From the NCBI RefSeq assembly GCF_028476545.1, contig NW_026731885.1, positions 186,001 through 250,000 of the forward strand: a DNA stretch of 64,000 nucleotides, written 5' to 3'. Both the position numbers and the translations under genes were made by a program. Below are positions 38,000-51,600 of the stretch, in pieces. The notes below the pieces were generated by a model, which saw only the letters and a list, made by a program, of their open reading frames with translations, was not told the origin of the DNA and did no database searches. The first letter of the stretch is position 1. Each line of letters starts with the position of its first letter. The DNA comes from Physella acuta (Eukaryota > Mollusca > Gastropoda > Physidae).

Positions 38000-39225
38000 A
38001 CCAAATCTTGAGAGAACCACACTTTAGCTCACAGACGAGCAGCCATTTTGAACAGGGCGGGCAGCTATAGAAGGGAGGAAAATATAAGCCAGTGAGAAAT
38101 CAGTCAAGTCATACCAAGTCAAGTCATACCAAGTCAAGTCATGCCATACCAATTCATATCATACCAAGTCAAATCATACCAAGTCAAGTCATACCAAGTC
38201 AAGTAATGCCAAGTCAAGTCATACCAAGTCATATCATACCAAGTCAACTATCAACGACAGGTCAACTGTATGCAGCTAGCTTTACTGATTTCATACAAGC
38301 CTACATCCTACGCAGATTTTACAAACGTATCAGTAGTTATTTACAAACGCACCTTCGATCTGCACTAACAACTTATATTTTTAAAATATATCATTAGTTA
38401 TTTACAAACACGCCTTCGCAGATTTACAAACATATCATTAGTAATTTACAACCATACCTATTAACTAGGTTAACTTAACTTATACATACATATCATGTTT
38501 ATACATATATATCATGTTTATACAAAGAAGACTACGGACTCACAAAATACACTTTAGAAATTAACCTCACCGCAGTGGTCTTAGTCTCAATCTATGTGTT
38601 TTGGGTTTGTATTGCTGTATTTCTCAATTTGGCGGTACTTACAAGCGCTGGAAACATTAAGCATTTAGAAATTTTTATTTTTATGTTCTCTTTACGGCTT
38701 AACATAATTTGTTTTTTTTTAAGTTTGATATTTTTTCAAGATTACTCACATTACGAAAAAAGTGAGTGGGTGAATGTAGGTTGATATTGGAAAATATCAG
38801 TCGGCCTTCGTCAGCTTTTCTTTTTAAAAATACCTCAGCAATCGGAGCCTAGCCCTACTCAAAACCCACTTTACGAAAACATCTTTTAGTCACTTGACTC
38901 CGAATACTCTCTTATCTATGTGCATTCTCCCTCTACAGTCCCCTGAACAACATAGAAGTTTCTAGAACGCTTTTAGAACTCTCCGCCTCATAATCATTCG
39001 ATAGAAATGTTTTAGTAAAAACACATTTGTCACTGAGCGGAAAATTGAAATCACTTATCTCGTATAAGCCAAAGATGGAATCATTTTAAGGATTATATTT
39101 AAATACAACACATTTCTGGATATTTTTTTTTTAAATTTGTATTTTGTAATGCATGTAATGACAGACATTTTAGTTTTACAAAACAGGTTAAAAAATGAAA
39201 ATAAATGCTAAAAATAAAAACTGAC
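38000..39225 (+). other. Tetraspanin-1 3'UTR with AAGTCATACC repeat and poly(A) signals
   Basis: After the stop, 38100-38250 holds a short tandem repeat based on TCAAGTCATACCAAG, then AT-rich sequence. AATAAA at 39200-39205 and 39213-39218 probably mark the mRNA end. Confidence 0.6.
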
Positions 39226-40736
39226 TTGTTTTATTTAAGGTAAATGTTGAACTGATTCTGTTTGCTATCTGGAATGATGGATTACTTGCAATAAGTATTT
39301 AAATAGTACACGTAGCATTTCCCTATTTGAATGATTCAATCCATGACGTACAGAGAGCAGATCTGACGGCTACCACTCGACCACTCAGACACCAGATAGC
39401 CACAGATCAGAAGGTCTGGACTTCCGTAAAAGCCAAAATGGGTGAGGATGGGGGGGGGGGGGGGTTGATCTTTAAGGCGCCCGAGGGTGTGGCCTAGACG
39501 TTGTAAGGCAGGGTTGGATGACACAAACACAGCACGACTAATACAACTGGTCTTGGCCAACCCTTTCGGGCCAACCCTTTCTAAACCTGTTCTAGCCAAC
39601 CCCATCTGGTCAACCCGTCTAGATCAACCCGTTCTTGTCAACCCGTCAAGGTGTAGCAAGTTTTTAGGTTCTCTGTGACCTCAGCGACACCATTTTACAT
39701 CGAGCAGAAGACTCATTCATTCGAACCTAACACAGATAAAATAACGAAAAGCTCACGGTGAACAAGATTTCGTATATCATCTTCTTTAGAATGCTAACCG
39801 ACCATACATTTTTTTTTATCTTCAAAACAACTATAGATAAGAATAAAAATGGTTTTACAATGTCAGTTAAAAACTCATGCAAATTATTACTGGTACCATC
39901 TCGCTTGTCGGACCTATCTTGTAGCCTGTCTTTATTCAGTGTACACGGGAACTTTAGAATAAGTGTCTTTTCTGTCGTGACACCGTAGACTACAGGGTCA
40001 CAATATCAATGCGCACCGTGGATTGATCGGGAAAATCCGCACACGATTGCGTTCACTATGAGAGGTGGTGTCTGTTTTCTGTTTGAACTGTGTTGTTGAA
40101 CCATTCGCTTGATCAACACATGCTCTCATATAATTAATTAGTCTAAACATTGATTAGATACTGGAAGGTCGAGAGAAAAAACAAAGCACAAAATAGTTTT
40201 AGTTAGGTAAATTGATTAGGGTTAGAGAGATCAGATGATCAAATAGCCTTGATTAATATGTCATGTATGCTATCATAAAACACCGATATTAATAAAATTG
40301 TTAGGATTTTTATTCTCTAAACGTCTGGTAGATCTAGATCTAGATCTAGAATCTAGATCTAATGGACATGCATAGAGTTGACGAGAATCCTTCCATCATT
40401 ATTGTGTTTGTGTTGACATGGATAATAAACGTCTTTTAAAAAAAAGCATTCTTAAAAAAAAAATACAAAACTTAAGCCTGAAAATAATTCAGAATTTTTT
40501 TAGCTGGAGGCTTTATGGCTAAATTTCTATTTACTTTAATTAAACCTACGTTATAACCTACGTTATTTTTTTGTGATAAAAATATAAACAAACAAATAGT
40601 ATTTGGTGTTTGTTTTTTAATTTTTGTCATACCAGGGGGTCTTAAAGGTGGGACACGGTTAATGGTGAAGTAACAATTCAAGTGAAAGTAAAAGGACTTT
40701 TTTTTTTACTACAGCTGTGTTTTGCTTCGAAACCAA
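39226..40736. other. Spacer between the two tetraspanin genes
   Basis: No exon found. Contains a poly-G run near 39450, a degenerate TTGGCCAACCC/TCAACCCGT repeat (about 39545-39650), and a TCTAGATC microsatellite near 40330. A TACTACAG acceptor at about 40707-40714 suggests that the exon holding the start codon of the next gene is preceded by an untranslated exon. Confidence 0.45.
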
Positions 40737-43700
40737 ATGATGAGTACCGCGGGTAAACACAGACAGGAGACACAGAGGTCTTCACGTTCTCGCAAGGTCC
40801 TCGACTACAGCGAAAAGCAGACAGATAGGTCTTTACGGCCTCGTAAGGTCCCTGACTACAGAGACCTGGAGACAGATAGGTCTTTACAGCCTTGTAAGGT
40901 CCCCGACTACAGAGACCTGGAGACAGATAGGTCTTTACGGCCTTGTAAGGTCCCTGCCCACAGCGACTCACGACAGTGGGACAGTTTTGTACGGGGAAGA
41001 TTTCAAATCAACGCTCGGCGGAATTCTACGTCAGTGGGGGACTCCAGGGAATTCGTTGGAGATTCTTTCAGATACAAGGACAGACGGTCAGGCTTCAGTG
41101 ACAGACGGTCAGACTTTTATGACAGACGGCCAGACGTGTATGACAGACGGTCATACTTGAGTGACAGACGGTTAGACTTCACTGACAGACGGTCAGCTAT
41201 GAGTGACAGACGGTCATCCTTGAGGGACAGACGGTCAGACTTAAGTGACAGACGGTCAGCCGTGAGTGACAGACGGTTAGATTTGAGTGACAGACGGTCA
41301 GCCTTGTGGGACGGACGGTTAGACGTGTATGACAGACGGTCATCCTTGAGTGACAGACGGTCAGCCTTGTGGGACAGACGGTTAGACGTGTATGACAGAC
41401 GGTCATCCTTGAGGGACAGACGTTCAGACTTCACTGACAGACTGTCAGCTATGAGTGACAGACGGTCAGACATGAAGCTCCTGACGGACCCCGACCCCAA
41501 ACCGTTGCAGACCTTGATAGAACTAGTTCACTGGACCGACGACGACGATGTTCAGTTCTCCACTCCGCCATCTTGGGGCAATGAACCACGTGTTTTGGTG
41601 CCGGATGTGCCTGCAAACATTCCAGTCTGGTTAAAGGATGGCGACTACTGTAAAAGAAGGAATCGAACGGTTTCACGAAACAAAACAGATTTCCACAAAG
41701 ACTACTTTAAAAACAGGAACAAGAACAGAGGTAGTGTAAGTTGTTTGAAATCTATTGCCACTACTCTATTGAAAACAGATCCTTTAAAAGGTTGATCTAA
41801 CTGTAAAACTCTGCTGCTTTTTTATTTGCTTGAGATTAATTAAAAAGACAGTATAACAACTATCGAACTTGGGCCGCCTAAAAAAAATAATATGGTCTTA
41901 GACTTAGAGACATGTAGATTTGTTACAGAAGAAGGCTCCATAGGCTAATAGACTTTTGGATGATTGCGCAATGGAAATCCAAGCACAAAGCCTAGGCAGT
42001 AAGTTGAGAAGAACCAGATGTTACCCATTTATAAGAACCCTCTCTCCACACAGCTGGTCGACTTAAAGGAGAGAAGTCTTTGTTAGAGGCCATTAGGAAT
42101 TATTTTAAAAAAAAATATTTTCCTTCCGTTTATAAATATTAATTTTAATATTCCCAAGATAACGACGCGGATAGCGATGACGACGATTGTCTTTCAAAGA
42201 AAACGATAGATAACTTTCTTCTAGCATGGCATACTTCACTGTTGGTAGGTGATGGTGTATGGTTATGGTGTTTAGGTGATGGTGTATGGTTATGGTGTAT
42301 GCTTATGGTGCTTAGTTCTAGTGTATGCTTATAGTGTCTGGGTGTGGTGTACAGTTAAGGTGTTTAGGTATGGTATATGGTTATGGTGCATAGCTTTATT
42401 GTATGCTTATGGTGTTTGGGTGTGGTATACAGTTATGGTGTTTAGGTATGGTATATGGTTATGGTGCATAGTTCTAGTGTATGTCTATGATGTTTGGGTG
42501 TGGTATACGGTTATGGTGTTTAGGTATGGTATATGGTTATGGTGCATAGTTTTAGTGTATGCATATGGTGTTTGGGTGTGGTATACGGTTATGGTGTTTA
42601 GGTATGGTATATGGTTATGGTACATAGTTTTTGTGTATGCTTATGATGTTTGGGTGTGGTATACGGTTATGGTGCTTAGGTATGGTATATGGTGCATAGT
42701 CTTAGCGTATGCTTATGATGTTTGGGTAACGGGTATGGACATAATGTATCAAATGGTACCCTTATAATTTTGCTAAACCCTGGTGCCTGTTGCTTTACTT
42801 GTATCCTTATTGCCTGTTACTTTGCTTGTATCCTTATTGCCTGTTGCTTTGCTTGTATCCTCATTGCCTGTTACTTTGCTTGTATACGTATTGCCTGTTG
42901 CTTTGCTTGTATCCTTATTGCCTGTTGCTTTGCTTGTATACGTATTGCCTGTTGCTTTGCTTGTATACGTATTGCCTGTTGCTTTGCTTGTATCCTTATT
43001 GCCTGTTTTTGCCTCAGTTGTTGAGCTTTTTTTTGCTCATCGTTGGCGTCGTCCTGAGATTCCACTTCACTTCCATTGTGATCAGCTCCGTCCAAAAACT
43101 GGACAGCTATGAAGACTACCGCCAGTTTGTGCGCTTCGAGTCTGCGCCGCGTGAGTTGGTGTTTGGCGATATCGTACAGGTGGGCTCTAGGAAGATTAAA
43201 TCTTAATCCTAATCCGCATTGTCGTGGTCCAGCAATCCTATAAGTATATTTGTTGTTGATTGAACTTACATTTTTTGCCGTTGTTAAAAGTCTTACCGGT
43301 ATTGCTCATGTTTAGGAATGTTCCCTATATTGGAAGCTACCCTGATCCTAAACTTCCCACTAAACCTCTCCACTGGTCATGACACGCCCCTGACCGTATC
43401 TTCAAACTTCCCACTAAACCTCTCAACTGGTCATGACACGCCCCCGACCGTATCTTTAAACTTCCTACTAAACCTCTCCACTGGTCATGACACGCCCCTG
43501 ACCGTATCTTTAAACTTCCCACTGAACCTCTCCACTGGTCATGACACACCCCTGACCGTATCTTTAAACTTCCCACATAACCTCACAACCGGCCATGACA
43601 TAGAAAGACGCCCCTGATCGTCCCAGTTATATTTCAGATGACTTGACTTAACCTATGAACTTTGACCCTCGATGACTAGTTGTCCGTCTCTTGCAGATGC

Positions 43701-45590
43701 TCGGCAACTCTCTGATAATCTTGAATGGCGTGTACATCATGTGCACTGTGCTCTATATGAGTTACCTAATGCACAAGTAAGTTTTAGGTTTTACACACGT
43801 TCTTGTGAGAAGTATGTGCTAGATTTTACACACGTTATTGTGAGAAGTAGGTGTTGGATTTTACACATGTTCTTGTGAGAAGTTAGTTTGTGTTATTTTT
43901 TACACACGTTCTTGTGTGAAGTAAGTGTTAGATTCATTACACTTTTTTACACGTTCTTGTGTGAAGTAAGTGTTAAATTCTATACACTTTTTTACACACG
44001 TTCTTGTGTGAAGTAAGTGTTAGATTCATTACACTTTTTTACACGTTCTTGTGTGAAGTAAGTGTTAGATTCTATACACTTTTTTACACACGTTCTTGTG
44101 TGAAGTAAGTGTTAGATTCTATACACTTTTTTTACACGTTCTTGTATGAAGTAAGTGTTAGATTCTATACACTTTTTTACACACGTTCTTGTGTGAAGTA
44201 AGTGTTAGATTCTATACACTTTTTTTACACACTTTCTTGTGTGAAGTAAGTGTTAAATTCTATACACTTTTTTACACACGTTCTTGTGTGAAGTAAGTGT
44301 TAGATTCTATACACTGTTTTTACACACTTTCTTGTGTGAAGTAAGTGTTAGATTCTATACACTTTTTTTTACACACTTTCTTGTGTGAAGTAAGTGTTAG
44401 ATTCTATACACTTTTTTTTACACACGTTCTTGTGTGAAGTAAGTGTTAGATTCTATACACTTTTTTACACACGTTCTTGTGTGAAGTAAGTGTTAGATTC
44501 TATACACTTTTTTACACACGTTCTTGTGTGAAGTAAGTGTTAGATTCTATACACTTTTTTTACACACGTTCTTGTGTGAAGTAAGTGTTAGATTCTATAC
44601 ACTTTTTTACACACGTTCTTGTGTGAAGTAAGTGTTAGATTCTATACACTTTTTTACACACGTTCTTGTGTGAAGTAAGTATTAGATTCTATACACTTTT
44701 TTACACACGTTCTTGTGTGAAGTAAGTGTTAGATTCTATACACTTTTTTACACACGTTCTTGTGTGAAGTAAGTGTTAGATTCTATACACTTTTTTACAC
44801 ACGTTCTTGTGTGAAGTAAGTGTTAGATTCTATACACTTTTTTTTTACACGTTCTTGTGTGAAGTAAGTGTTAGATTCTATACACTTTTTTCACACTTTC
44901 TTGTTAAGTCTCTTTAACCATAAAGTGATGTGATATAAGATCAACAAATATTTGTTAAAATTGGATGGGGTGAGTGGGTCGGTTAATATAATTTTATTTA
45001 AAAAATGGACTGTCCTTTCATGACGAACCTAGGAACCCCTTCACCCTGCCGTTGGTAGCTCTTGTGTCCGGCTTTGTGGTGCTGATTGAGGTGAACATCA
45101 TCAACATCTATATGGCACCATTCTCGCACATCAACGAGGAGTCGAAGAGAACGCTGAAAGATAAAATCAGTCATGTGTACGCTATAGACGACAGCACCGT
45201 GTTCTCAGTCACATACGACATCATCTCTATATGGGTGAGTCGACAGTGCTGACATACGACATCATCTCTATATGGGTGAGTCGACAGTGCTCACATACGA
45301 CATCATCTCTATATGGGTGAGTCGACAGTGCTCACATACGACATCATCTCTATATGGGTGAGTCGACAGTGCTCACATACGACATCATCTCTATATGGGT
45401 GAGTCGACAGTGCTCACATACGACATCATCTCTATATGGGTGAGTCGACAGTGCTCACATACGACATCATCTCTATATGGGTGAGTCGACAGTGCTCTGT
45501 ATATGTGGAGCTGATAAATGCTGTACGGGTTTATATATGCAAGTGCTAAAGGGTATGTGTTTATATATGTACGTTCCAGGTGTTGTATGT

Positions 45591-45687
<97 letters not shown>

Positions 45688-48600
45688 CTAGGTGCTAAAT
45701 GTGTTTATATATGTAAGTGCTAGGTGCTGTATGTGTTTATATATGCAAGTGCTAGATGCTGTGTGTGAGTCACTCCCACCCTGTCAACTAATAGATAACT
45801 TTTAGTCCTACCATCCTGTTGACTTTTAGCTTCAGTCATACCATCCTGTTGACTTTAAGGTTCAGTCATACCATCCTGTTGACTTAGCTTCAGTAATACC
45901 ATCCTGTTGACTTTTAGCTTGTCATACCATCCTGTTGACTTTTAGCTTGTCATACCATCCTGTTGACTTAGCTTCAGTCATACCATCCTGTTGACTTTTA
46001 GCTACAGTCATACCATCCTGTTGACTTAGCTTCAGTCATACCACCCTGTTGACTTATAGTCATACCACCCTGTTGACTTTTAGCTTCAGTCATACCATCC
46101 TGTTGACGTCTAGCTTGTCATACTATCCTGTTGACTTTTAGCTTGTCATACCATCCTGTTGACTTTTAGCTTCAGTCATACCATCCTGTTGACTTAGCTT
46201 CAGTCATACCATCCTGTTGACTTAGCTTCAGTCATACCATCCTGTTGACTTTTAGATTCAGTCATACCATCCTGTTGACATAGCTTTAGTCAAACCATCC
46301 TGTTGACTTTTAGCTTGTCATACCATCCTGTTGACTTAGCTTCAGTCATACCATCCTGTTGACTTTTAGCTTGTCATACCATCCTGTTGACTTAGCTTCA
46401 GCTATACCATCCTGTTGACTTTTAGCTTGTCATACCATCCTGTTGACTTCAGTCATACCATCCTGTTGACTTCAGTCATACCATCCTGTTGACATAGCTT
46501 CAGTCATACCATCCTGTTGACTTAGCTTCAGTCATACCATCCTGTTGACTTTTAGCTACAGTCATACCATCCTGTTGACTTAGCTTCAGTCATACCACCC
46601 TGTTGACTTATAGTCATACCACCCTGTTGACTTTTAGCTTCAGTCATACCATCCTGTTGACGTCTAGCTTGTCATACTATCCTGTTGACTTTTAGCTTGT
46701 CATACCATCCTGTTGACTTTTAGCTTCAGTCATACCATCCTGTTGACTTAGCTTCAGTCATACCATCCTGTTGACTTAGCTTCAGTCATACCATCCTGTT
46801 GACTTTTAGATTCAGTCATACCATCCTGTTGACATAGCTTTAGTCAAACCATCCTGTTGACTTTTAGCTTGTCATACCATCCTGTTGACTTAGCTTCAGT
46901 CATACCATCCTGTTGACTTTTAGCTTGTCATACCATCCTGTTGACTTAGCTTCAGCTATACCATCCTGTTGACTTTTAGCTTGTCATACCATCCTGTTGA
47001 CTTCAGTCATACCATCCTGTTGACTTCAGTCATACCATCCTGTTGACATAGCTTCAGTCATACCATCCTGTTGACTTCAGTGATACCATCCTGTCTCAGG
47101 GCCAGTGTTGTGGTATCATTGACCAGTACGACTACCAGACCCTGACGCTAAGGTACATCCAGAGGGACGCTAACTCTGTCGTCAGGCAACTTCAGGTCAG
47201 TTTTGTGGGTCAAACAGGGTCAGGTCAGTTTTGTGGGTCAAACAGGGTCAGGTCAGTTTTGTGGGTCAAACAGGGTCAGGTCAGTTTTGTGGGTCAAACA
47301 ACTTCAGGTCAGTTTTGTGGGTCAAACGGGTTCAGGTCAGTTTTGTGGGTCAAACAACTTCAGGTCAGTTTTGTGGATCAAACAACTTCAGGTCAGTTTT
47401 GTGGGTCAAACAAGTTCAGGTCAGTTTTGTGGGTCAAACAAGTTTAGGTTAGTTTTGTGGGTCAAACAACTTCAGGTCAGTTTTGTGGGTCAAACAACTT
47501 CAGGTTAGTTTTGTGGGTCAAACAACTTCAGGTCAGTTTTGTGGGTCAAACAACTTCAGGTCAGTTTTGTGGGTCAAACAACTTCAGGTCAGTTTTGTGG
47601 GTCAAACAGGGTCAGGTCAGTTTTGTGGGTCAAACAACTTCAGGTCAGTTTTGAGGCTCAAACAACTTCAGGTCAGTTTTGTGGGTCAAACAAGTTTAGG
47701 TGGGTTTTGTGGGTCAAACAACTTCAGGTCAGTTTTGTGGGTCAAACAACTTCAGGTCAGTTTTGTGGGTCAAACAAGTTCAGGTCAGTTTTGTGGGTCA
47801 AACAACTTCAGGTCAGTTTTATGTGTCAAACAACTTCAGGTCAGTTTTGTGGGTCAAACAACTTCAGGTCAGTTTTGTGGGTCAAACAACTTCAGGTCAG
47901 TTTTGTGGGTCAAACAACTTCAGGTCAGTTTTATGGGTCAAACAACTTCAGGTCAGTTTTGTGGGTCAAACAACTTCAGGTCAGTTTTGTGGGTCAAACA
48001 GGGTCAGGTCAGTTTTGTGGGTCAAACAACTTCAGGTCAGTTTTGTGGGTCAAACAACATCAGGTCAGTTTTGTGGGTCAAACAACTTCAGGCAAGTTTT
48101 GTGGGTCAAACAGGGTCAGGTCAGTTTTGTGGGTCAAAGAGCGTGAGGTCATTTTTTGGGTCTAATCAAAGTTCAAATCTAATACACCAATTACTGACAC
48201 TAATTAAAGTTTAATTCTAATAAACCAATCAACTCTAATCAAAGATCGATTTTAATAAATTCGCACTTATGACAGCTCGGGTCTAATACAAAATCAATTT
48301 AAAACGGCCACCTGACCCTGAGATCAATGTTTAAATTATTGTTGAGATTGAGATCAAAGTAAAAATGATTGTTCAAATTGAGATCAATGTAAAAATGATT
48401 GTTGACATTGAGATCAATGTAAAAATGATTGTTGACATTGAGATCAATGTAAAAATGATTGTTGACATGGAGATCAATGTAAAAATGATTGTTGACATTG
48501 AGATCAATGTAAAAATGATTGTTGACATTTAATTTTAGGTCCCGCCTACCTGTTGCAAGAGCGAGGTCGTTAAAGAAGGGTTAAGGAAGGTGCATGAGTG

Positions 48601-51600
48601 CGCGGAGGCTTCGGAGGGAATTTATACTGTGAGTGTTACCGTAGAGACTTGATGGTTGCTATGACTACAGCAACCGTAATTAACCACCGTAATTTTAAGC
48701 TATGCTGACGTTGGCCGGCCAATGCACACATTGCCCATTATCACCTCTCAGTGACCGTTTAAAGTCCGAAAGTTTTTTGATTTCGGACTTGGCCAGCCAG
48801 TCCGCGGACTGGCTAAAGGTAACCGGCTAAAGTCCGAATTAGATCTTGGCCAAATTTTAAATGATTGTATACAGTTATTACCATCAGATCATATAATTGA
48901 ATATTAATTAAAGTAAATAACAGAAACGCTGTTACATGGTACTGTATAGCTGGCTCTCTCGCGCCCCCCCCCCTCACCCACAGGAAGGCTGTTACATGGT
49001 AGTGTACAGTTGGCTAGGGCTATATTGAACCGTTTCTCTCCCCCCCCCCTTCCCACAGGAAAGCTGTAACATGGTACTGTACAGTTGGCTTGTGCTATAT
49101 TGAACCGTTTCTCCCCCCCCCCTCCCACAGGAAGGCTGTTACATGGTACTGTACAGTTGGCTAGTGCTATAGTGAACCGTTTCTCCCCCCCCCCCTCCCA
49201 CAGGAAAGCTGTTACATGGTACTGTACAGTTGGCTAGTGCTATAGTGAACCGTTTCTCCCCCCCCCCCTCCCACAGGAAAGCTGTTACATGGTACTGTAC
49301 AGTTGGCTAGTGCTATATTGAACCGTTTCTCCCCCCCCCCCCTCCCACAGGAAGGCTGTTACATGGTACCGTACAGTTGGCTAGTGCTATAGTGAACCGT
49401 TTCTCCCCCCCCCCCCCTCCCACAGGAAGGCTGTTACATGGTACTGTACAGTTGACTAGTGCTATATTGAACAGTTTCCCCCCCCCCCCTCCCACAGGAA
49501 GGCTGTTACATGGTACTGTACAGTTGGCTAGTGCTATATTGAACCGTTTCTCTCCCCCCTCCCACAGGAAGGCTGTTACATGGTACTGTACAGTTGGCTA
49601 GTGCTATATTGAACCGTTTCTCTCCCCCCCCCCTCCCACAGGAAGGCTGTTACATGGTACTGTACAGTTGGCTAGTGCTATATTGAACCGTTTCTCTCCC
49701 CCCCCCCCTCCTCCCACAGGAAGGCTGTAACATGGTACTGTACAGTTGGCTAGTGCTATATTGAACCATTTCTCTCCCCCCCCCCCACGGGAAGGCTGTT
49801 ACATGGTACTGTACAGTTGGCTAGTGCTATATTGAACCATTTCTCTCCCCCCCCCCCCCCCCACGGGAAGGCTGTTACATGGTACTGTACAGTTGGCTAG
49901 TGCTATATTGAACCGTTTCTCTCCCCCCCCCCCACCACAGAAAGGCTGTTACATGGTACTGTACAGTTGGCTAGTGCTATATTGAACCGTTTCTCTCCCC
50001 CCCTCCCACAAGAAAGCTGTTACATGGTACTGTACAGTTGGCTAGTGCTATATTGAACCGTTTCTCTCCCCCCCCTCCCACAGGAAGGCTGTTACATGGT
50101 ACTGTACAGTTGGCTAGTGCTATATTGAACCGTTTCTCCCCCCCCCACCACAGAAAGGCTGTTACATGGTACTGTACAGTTGGCTAGTGCTATATTGAAC
50201 CGTTTCTCTCCCCCCCTCCCACAAGAAAGCTGTTACATGGTACTGTACAGTTGGCTAGTGCTATATTGAACCGTTTCTCTCCCCCCCCTCCCACAAGAAA
50301 GCTGTTACATGGTACTGTACAGTTGGCTAGTGCTATATTGAACCGTTTCTCCCCCCCCCCCCTCCCACAGGAAAGCTGTTACATGGTACTGTACAGTTGG
50401 CTAGTGCTATATTGAACCGTTTCTCCCCCCCCTCCCACAGAAAGGCTGTTACATGGTACTGTACAGTTGGCTAGTGCTATATTGAACCGTTTCTCCCCCC
50501 CCCCCCTCCCACAGGAAGGCTGTTACATGGTACTGTACAGTTGGCTAGTGCTATATTGAACCGTTTCTCCCCCCCCCTCCCACAGGAAGGCTGTTACATG
50601 GTACTGTATAACTGGCCCTCCCCTCCTCCCACAGGAAGGCTGTTACATGGTACTGTACAGTTGGCTAGTGCTATATTGAACCGTTTCTCTCCCCCCCTCC
50701 CACAGGAAGGCTGTTACATGGTACTGTACAGTTGGCTAGTGCTATATTGAACCGTTTCTCCCCCCCCCTCCCACAGGAAGGCTGTTACATGGTACTGTAC
50801 AGTTGGCTAGTGCTATATTGAACCGTTTCTCCCCCCCCCTCCCACAGGAAGGCTGTTACATGGTACTGTACAGTTGGCTAGTGCTATATTGAACCATTTC
50901 TTCCCCCCCCCCCCACCACAGGAAGGCTGTTACATGGTACTGTACAGATGGCTAGTGCTATATTGAACCGTTTCTCCCCCCCCCCTCCCACAGGAAGGCT
51001 GTTACATGGTACTGTACAGTTGGCTAGTGCTATATTGAACCGTTTCTCTCTCCCCCCCCCCACCACAGAAAGGCTGTTACATGGTACTGTACAGTTGGCT
51101 AGTGCTATATTGAACCGTTTCTCCCCCCCCCCCTCCCACAGGAAAGCTGTTACATGGTACTGTACAGTTGGATAGTGCTATATTGAACTGTTTCTCCCCC
51201 CCCTCCCACAGGAAGGCTGTTACATGGTACTGTACAGTTGGCTAGTGCTATATTGAACCGTTTCTCCCCCCCCCTCCCACAGGAAGGCTGTTACATGGTA
51301 CTGTGCAGTTGGCTAGTGCTATATTGAACCGTTTCTCCCCCCCCCCCCCTCCCACAGGAAGGCTGTTACATGGTACTGTACAATTGGCTAGTGCTATATT
51401 GAACCGTTTCTCTCTCCCCCCCACCACAGAAAGGCTGTTACATGGTACTGTACAGTTGGCTAGTGCTATATTGAACCGTTTCTCCCCCCCCTCCCACAGG
51501 AAGGCTGTTACATGATACTGTACAGTTGGCTAGTGCTATATTGAACCGTTTCTCTCTGCCCCCCCCCCCCACCACAGAAAGACTGTTACATGGTACTGTA

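Noticed and set aside
42276-42767. 163-codon frame rich in VWVWYTVMVFRYG
   Set aside because: Lies wholly in the intron-2 minisatellite of tetraspanin 2.
47483-48214. 243-codon open frame (WVKQLQVSFVG repeats)
   Set aside because: It runs entirely inside the 28-bp donor array of tetraspanin 2 intron 6; the unit lacks stops in every frame, so the frame is a repeat by-product.
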